Shown here: positions 60,601-64,000 of the stretch, in pieces
Layout of the letters: the number at the start of each line of letters is the position of its first letter
Numbering within the stretch: position 1 is the stretch's first letter
NCBI RefSeq assembly: GCF_013912375.1
Contig: NZ_JACETV010000008.1
Span: 62,001 to 126,000, forward strand
Direction: 5' to 3'
Length of the DNA: 64,000 bases
Origin: Emticicia sp. BO119
Lineage (GTDB): Bacteria > Bacteroidota > Bacteroidia > Cytophagales > Spirosomataceae
The notes under the pieces: generated by a model
Databases searched by the model: none
Told to the model about the DNA's origin: nothing
Seen by the model: only the letters and a program-made list of their open reading frames with translations
Program-made: the position numbers and the translations under genes

Positions 60601-63091
60601 ACATAGGCACGTGTGTACCTACATAATAATCAGGTAAGCTAATGCCAAAGAACGTTTGCTGTGTAAATACATCAAAGCGTTTCAAGCGGTTGAGAGGGCG
60701 ACCGGTTTCGTCAAAAACTGTTACAAAAACTTTTCCTTCCAATGCACCCATGTCTTTGTAAGTAGCCGGAATCTCAAAATTCTGAGCACCTACACCATTC
60801 TCGTTGGTTACTCCCTGACGCACATCATTATTGAATTTTGTATCGTTCTGAATATCAAAACTATAGTTCTCAAAACCCTTAGCCGTGAAAACTTTTCTTT
60901 TCAGACTGAAATCCATTTCATAGTTACGGTTCGAAGCAGGAGGGCCAAACAAATTGGTAGCTATAGCCTGCATCGAAATCGTTTCACCTGACAGATACAT
61001 ATCTTTTGCTGATAAATCTACCTTGATTCGATCTGGCATAAACTCCTCAACACTGATAGACTTTGAGGAAAGTAATACATCATTTCCATTATAGACTTCA
61101 ATCGAATAATTACCCGTTACAGCCGCACGGTCAAGAGGAACTGAAGTATCAACTGCTCCCTGAGCATTGGTACTTTTAAGAAATGATTTAAACTCCCGAC
61201 CATTGGGCAACAGGATTTTAATCTTCAACGGAATATCCCCTGCAGAAGCCCATTTACTGTCTCTTACTACAGTATTGAAATGAACTGTTTCACCCGGACG
61301 ATAAATATCCCGATCGCCATATACAAAAGCATAGTATCCGCTGGCATTAGCTCGCTTTCCCTCTACTTCAAAACGAGAGGTTTCTACCCTTGTATCTTCA
61401 AGAAGCATATAGTTAAAGTCATCGTCTGTACGGGCTGTAACCATAGCAACATTGAAATTCGGTGCTTTTTCCAATAGTTTTTCAAAGATTACTACGCCTT
61501 TAGTATCAGTTCTCAGAGTTTCTATTATCTGATTATTCGAGCTAATCAGATTTACTTCTACATCGGCCATTGCCTGCGCATCAATAATAGAGTTAACAAA
61601 AACCATTACTTCATTTCCATTATCTGACTTCTTGGCTATGATTCCGATATCTGAAACTGATACCAGTTTACTGGCATTAAAATAATATTCATCGTTTGAG
61701 TTAAGGTTAACCAGATATACTCCTCTTAATTTACTTTGGTCGGGCAAAGGCATATTTAAAACCGAAGTACCATGAATTTTTGGCAAATTCCCGGTTTCAA
61801 TGGTTCTATCCATCAGCACATCACTATAAAAACCCTGTCCATCGTCATTATAAGTATAGCCGTTAGGAGCGCTGCTTTCGCCGTCATAATAGTAGTCTTC
61901 GTAGCGATTATTGCGTAGGTATGCCAGAATATTGTTTTCATACACTTTCAATACTTTTACCTTTACTTTAGGAATATTGGTGATTCTGGCCCCAATATTC
62001 CGGCTACCTTTAGACGATAAGTACAGACCTTTTTTATTAGTAAATTCAAGGCTGGCCGGCATTTCGCCAAAGAACAAATCTTTGGTATAGTTTCCATCTA
62101 ATTTTGCGCCTATAGTTCCTCTGAGATTATCTTTGATAGTGAGTGTATAAGCTTCAGTGGTGCTGAAAAAACCTTTGATAATAAACCCATTTTCGGTTAC
62201 TTCGGTTTGTGTTTCTACGGCTGGCTCAATGGTATAAGAATCTTTCAGCTTTCCATCTATAATCTGCTGGGTAGTAATCACCTTTACAAAACCCTGATTA
62301 CCCTCAAAACCTGTTTCTACGTCAATCACCTTTACATGATAGGGTGAGGGCACTACGCCTTCTACAGTATAAGTCTGTTGGGTACTTGCTCCCCCGCCCG
62401 ACATCTTTAAGCCCTTCTCGATGCTGGCTGTAAGAGGGGTTTCATCTTTTGATGAAGCAACTCCGTTCAAAGCCAGCACTATCTTATTGTCAGTGCCTGT
62501 ATTACTAACAATGAAGTTTTTGTCAGTATCTTCTATTTTTAATTTCACAAGACTATTCAATTCAGTCTTCTGAACGGGGTAGTTGAAATCAATCCTTACT
62601 TTGGCAGTGGGGTTACCATCATCTCCTTTCATCCAGTAGGTTTCTATCTTTTTGGGTTTCAGATATGGCGTATGAAACTCAACTATTTCGTTGTCGAGCG
62701 TAAAGTTTTTAGTAGCTGATTTGCGAAGCAATGGTTTGCTAAGAACAGCCTTGTAAGCGGTGGCAGGCTTGAAGCCATTGTTAGGTGAAAAAACCAGTTC
62801 ATTTTTTGCTGTCCATTTGAATACCCCTTCAACTTTAGGCTCGATTTTTACGTATTCTACAGCCTCCCAGTTATCCAGATCCGTATCCTCCACCAGGTCC
62901 TTATTAAAAGTAAAAACAAGGTTCTGAGCTTGTTGAATTTCATCTTCAAAGTTTCGGGCAGAGATACCTACTTCATTTAGTTTTGAGCAACTGCTGGTAT
63001 ATATAGTTGTACAAAATACTAAAAAAGAAAAGAAGAAAATATTTAACAAGCCTAATGATTTAGTCTTGGAACTGAATAGTGAAGACTTCAT
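57629..63091 (-). CDS. Thioester-containing bacterial alpha-2-macroglobulin, lipoprotein
   Basis: An 1820-residue lipoprotein (lipobox YTSSC, Cys35). It starts with Ig-like/macroglobulin domains (LVFTFNKDLV, ELVFSPNNGFKPATAYKA), then the MG domains with YYAFVYGDRDIYRPGETVHF, a bait/A2M region (LVAIWSGILKTNSGGEAQFEF) and a helical thioester domain with YPHGCIEQ, in which Cys1354 and Gln1357 form the thioester. A final receptor-like domain ends at the C terminus. Such proteins trap attacking proteases in the periplasm. It lacks the usual adjacent pbpC gene, so it is the stand-alone type. Confidence 0.93.
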   Translation of the reverse strand: MKSSLFSSKTKSLGLLNIFFFSFLVFCTTIYTSSCSKLNEVGISARNFEDEIQQAQNLVFTFNKDLVEDTDLDNWEAVEYVKIEPKVEGVFKWTAKNELVFSPNNGFKPATAYKAVLSKPLLRKSATKNFTLDNEIVEFHTPYLKPKKIETYWMKGDDGNPTAKVRIDFNYPVQKTELNSLVKLKIEDTDKNFIVSNTGTDNKIVLALNGVASSKDETPLTASIEKGLKMSGGGASTQQTYTVEGVVPSPYHVKVIDVETGFEGNQGFVKVITTQQIIDGKLKDSYTIEPAVETQTEVTENGFIIKGFFSTTEAYTLTIKDNLRGTIGAKLDGNYTKDLFFGEMPASLEFTNKKGLYLSSKGSRNIGARITNIPKVKVKVLKVYENNILAYLRNNRYEDYYYDGESSAPNGYTYNDDGQGFYSDVLMDRTIETGNLPKIHGTSVLNMPLPDQSKLRGVYLVNLNSNDEYYFNASKLVSVSDIGIIAKKSDNGNEVMVFVNSIIDAQAMADVEVNLISSNNQIIETLRTDTKGVVIFEKLLEKAPNFNVAMVTARTDDDFNYMLLEDTRVETSRFEVEGKRANASGYYAFVYGDRDIYRPGETVHFNTVVRDSKWASAGDIPLKIKILLPNGREFKSFLKSTNAQGAVDTSVPLDRAAVTGNYSIEVYNGNDVLLSSKSISVEEFMPDRIKVDLSAKDMYLSGETISMQAIATNLFGPPASNRNYEMDFSLKRKVFTAKGFENYSFDIQNDTKFNNDVRQGVTNENGVGAQNFEIPATYKDMGALEGKVFVTVFDETGRPLNRLKRFDVFTQQTFFGISLPDYYVGTHVPMSIPLIALNTNGKIQSNASAIIDIYRIDYQTVVEKTNGVIRYNSRRQEKLAQTKEVNFSGGKARVKFIPQVSGEYEIRIYPAGAESYALQRFYAYGYGSTANSSFEVSNEGEVLMEMDKEKYQVGDNAKILMKTPFAGKMLVTVERNKVLEHFYVDTDKKSAEVSVKITEDMLPNVYVSATLIRPMKGIDIPLTVAHGFAPVKVEKASNLLPVQIITAKESRSKRKQKITIRSKANTELTVAVVDEGILQIKNFKTPDIYNYFYQKQALEVSSHDLYPFLFPELSLSSKSSIGGDGYNLEKRVNPLSNGRTKLVAIWSGILKTNSGGEAQFEFNIPQFSGDLRIMAVAYNKEAFGSANANMKVKDPIVISTGAPRFLSPNDEVIIPVTITNTTKSNTTVSTAVNLTGGLVLQSQNNQSIAIPAGKEVRTLFTVKAPAAIGTGSIAITVNGFKEKFSESTDLTIRPITSLLKTSFSGDVLAGKTASLSLANNYMLGTAEASLLVSRSPMVQFAKELDYLLGYPHGCIEQTVSKAFPQLYFADFTKTIAKKSKSIGLKGDNDWNPQFNVQAAIRKIESMQLANGGLSYWPGSEYESWWGTIFAAHFLLEAKKADYEINENSLNRMLDYLTSKTSMQALTTEPEYTYVENGTYNTRTIAKRDMIYSLYTLALAGKANQPIMNYYKSNENLLTTDTRYMLGASFAQIGDETSAKQLIPKDYMMENTAKETGGSFSSPIRNLAISLNSLVESDPQNLQIPKMARVLSQAIKNNRYLSTQESVFSFLALGKIAKRNGQSNVTATLLADSKQLANFTGAELSLDKGIAGKTITIDAKGKGSLYYFAQQEGLSATGNYVEEDNFLRVRRQFFSRTGQPLSANQFKQNQLVVVKVSVSGTTPIENVVVTDMLPAAFEIENPRLNEDRDMTWIRNASTPQHFDIRDDRINFYTAADGTERSFYYLVRVVSRGKFVIGPVSADAMYNGEYHSYNGGGTVTVE

Positions 63092-63233
63092 GGAAGTGAT
63101 GTTTTAATAGGTGTTTAACGCTACAATTAACGTAGGAAATTCGTGAAATTGTAGAGCAAATCAAAAAATATTTCTTTTATTTTATTTAGCGAAAAAATGC
63201 AGGACGCATCTATTTATTTGACGGAATTTTATT

Positions 63234-63241
63234 TATATTTG
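63234..63241 (+). promoter_or_regulatory. Bacteroidota -7 element of the last gene
   Basis: TATATTTG matches TAnnTTTG. The transcription start should fall near 63248, which rules against the GTG at 63244 as start and supports the ATG at 63262. No -33 element is found at the usual distance. Confidence 0.45.
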
Positions 63242-63261
63242 ATGTGTCAAAGAAAGTAGAG

Positions 63262-63981
63262 ATGAAAAAAGTACTCATATTTTTTTTCTTAAGTTTATCC
63301 ATAAGAAGTTGTAGTGATGAGATAACACAATCCGAATTTTTGCAATTTCATTCAAAACTCTATGGCTCCGGCTTTAAGCCTCAACCCATTAATTTAGCTA
63401 ATAATGCTAATACCACCAAGTTTTTTTATGCCTTAAAAGCGCAAAGAGCTCATTATGATGAATTACTGGAAGAGATGGACATTTTGTTTCCGTTAGAGAA
63501 TTTTCCGGAGGAAGAGCGAATAGAAGCTGACCGGAAATATCGTTCTTTTGTGCAATCTCACCCCAATGAGGTATTCCTGCCTATTATCAGAAGCAGGTAT
63601 TCAAAATTTATGCTGGTGAATTTCAGGTTATTAGAAACTGAGAACTACGAACAGATAAAATATTATACTAATGAACTGATTGAAGCAAAATCAGACAGGC
63701 ATGAACTATTAATTAAATGCCTGAAAAAGCTAAAGGGCAATATTAATGTAAATGAGTTTAATCAATTGCAAAGACATACAGTTGATATATTGAAAGAACA
63801 GCAGGAGACTGAGACAACTCAGTTAATTATATTACGGAATAAAATAGAAGAATTAGCAGTAAGATATAGAGAAACAGAAGAAAAACCTACAAGATCTTTT
63901 GTAGATGAATTAGAAAGACAAATAAGAAAACTGGAAGAGAATACAATTGCTTGTATTATAGAAGAGGTAGAAACTATCTAA
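63262..63981 (+). CDS. Hypothetical lipoprotein with coiled-coil tail
   Basis: A 239-residue protein with a signal peptide and lipobox-like SIRSC (Cys17). The rest is nearly all helical and highly charged. The last ~75 residues (LQRHTVDILKEQQETETTQLI ... ERQIRKLEENT) look like a coiled coil. No family recognised. The ATG at 63262 is chosen; a GTG six codons earlier would precede the expected transcription start. Divergent from the alpha-2-macroglobulin gene, with a shared 170-nt region that has an 8-bp inverted repeat (63121-63128 with 63147-63154). Confidence 0.7.
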   Translation: MKKVLIFFFLSLSIRSCSDEITQSEFLQFHSKLYGSGFKPQPINLANNANTTKFFYALKAQRAHYDELLEEMDILFPLENFPEEERIEADRKYRSFVQSHPNEVFLPIIRSRYSKFMLVNFRLLETENYEQIKYYTNELIEAKSDRHELLIKCLKKLKGNINVNEFNQLQRHTVDILKEQQETETTQLIILRNKIEELAVRYRETEEKPTRSFVDELERQIRKLEENTIACIIEEVETI

Positions 63982-64000
63982 ATTTTACGTTTCAACTCAA

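Overview
The window is about 64 kb of low-GC chromosome from a member of the Bacteroidota, most likely the Cytophagales (an Emticicia- or Arcicella-like organism is my guess from protein content, not a computed placement). The evidence is a PorP/SprF-type outer-membrane protein, CHU_C/type B sorting domains of the type IX secretion system (T9SS), a two-component-propeller hybrid kinase, many lipoproteins, GlxA/AraC-type regulators, and repeated TTTG-N19-TAnnTTTG promoters of the Bacteroidota sigma factor. No insertion sequence, prophage, CRISPR array or rRNA was seen. There is one tRNA (anticodon CAT).

Region 1 (1-8.1 kb): the end of a Crp-family regulator; an AhpD-like protein; a fluoride riboswitch whose visible translational switch controls a CLC-F type F-/H+ antiporter, followed by CYTH, DUF6984-like and zinc-metallopeptidase genes; then two GlxA-type regulators, each divergent from small accessory genes. 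Region 2 (8.2-22.6 kb): a 3364-residue T9SS type B surface protein, a PorP/SprF protein and a PorE-like TPR/PD40/OmpA protein. This looks like a giant cell-surface protein encoded with its export and anchoring partners. The leaders upstream of the first two genes share a 12-nt element and paired GAGTA motifs around hairpins. Region 3 (22.7-36.6 kb): tRNA, acyltransferase, acetyltransferases, a tandem universal stress protein, a methyltransferase, an AraC regulator, small membrane proteins, a 1383-residue hybrid sensor kinase with a sigma-54-like promoter, a GH43 enzyme and MgtC.

Region 4 (36.8-44.9 kb): a histone-H1-like Lys/Ala/Pro protein, a lamin-tail secreted protein, a membrane-bound 7TMR-DISM/LuxR regulator, and the divergent operon it may control (S74 chaperone protein, secreted lipocalin-like protein, two DUF3592 proteins). 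Region 5 (44.9-49.5 kb, minus strand): a YHYH / MORN / SCO lipoprotein operon, a duplicated PepSY-like lipoprotein, and an ECF sigma / anti-sigma-like / Spy-like set. Region 6 (49.8-64 kb): a beta-lactamase-related hydrolase, UvrC, a DUF1361-DgkA-membrane-winged-helix-DUF4173 cluster with two identical operator-like palindromes (ACTTTG-N5-CAAAGT) on its two promoters, a Bax inhibitor-1 homologue, a thioester alpha-2-macroglobulin and a hypothetical lipoprotein.

The strongest candidates for new biology are the fluoride-switch expression platform, the shared leader elements of the giant-protein locus, and the winged-helix regulon with duplicated operators. All functional calls come from reading motifs by eye; no database search was run.
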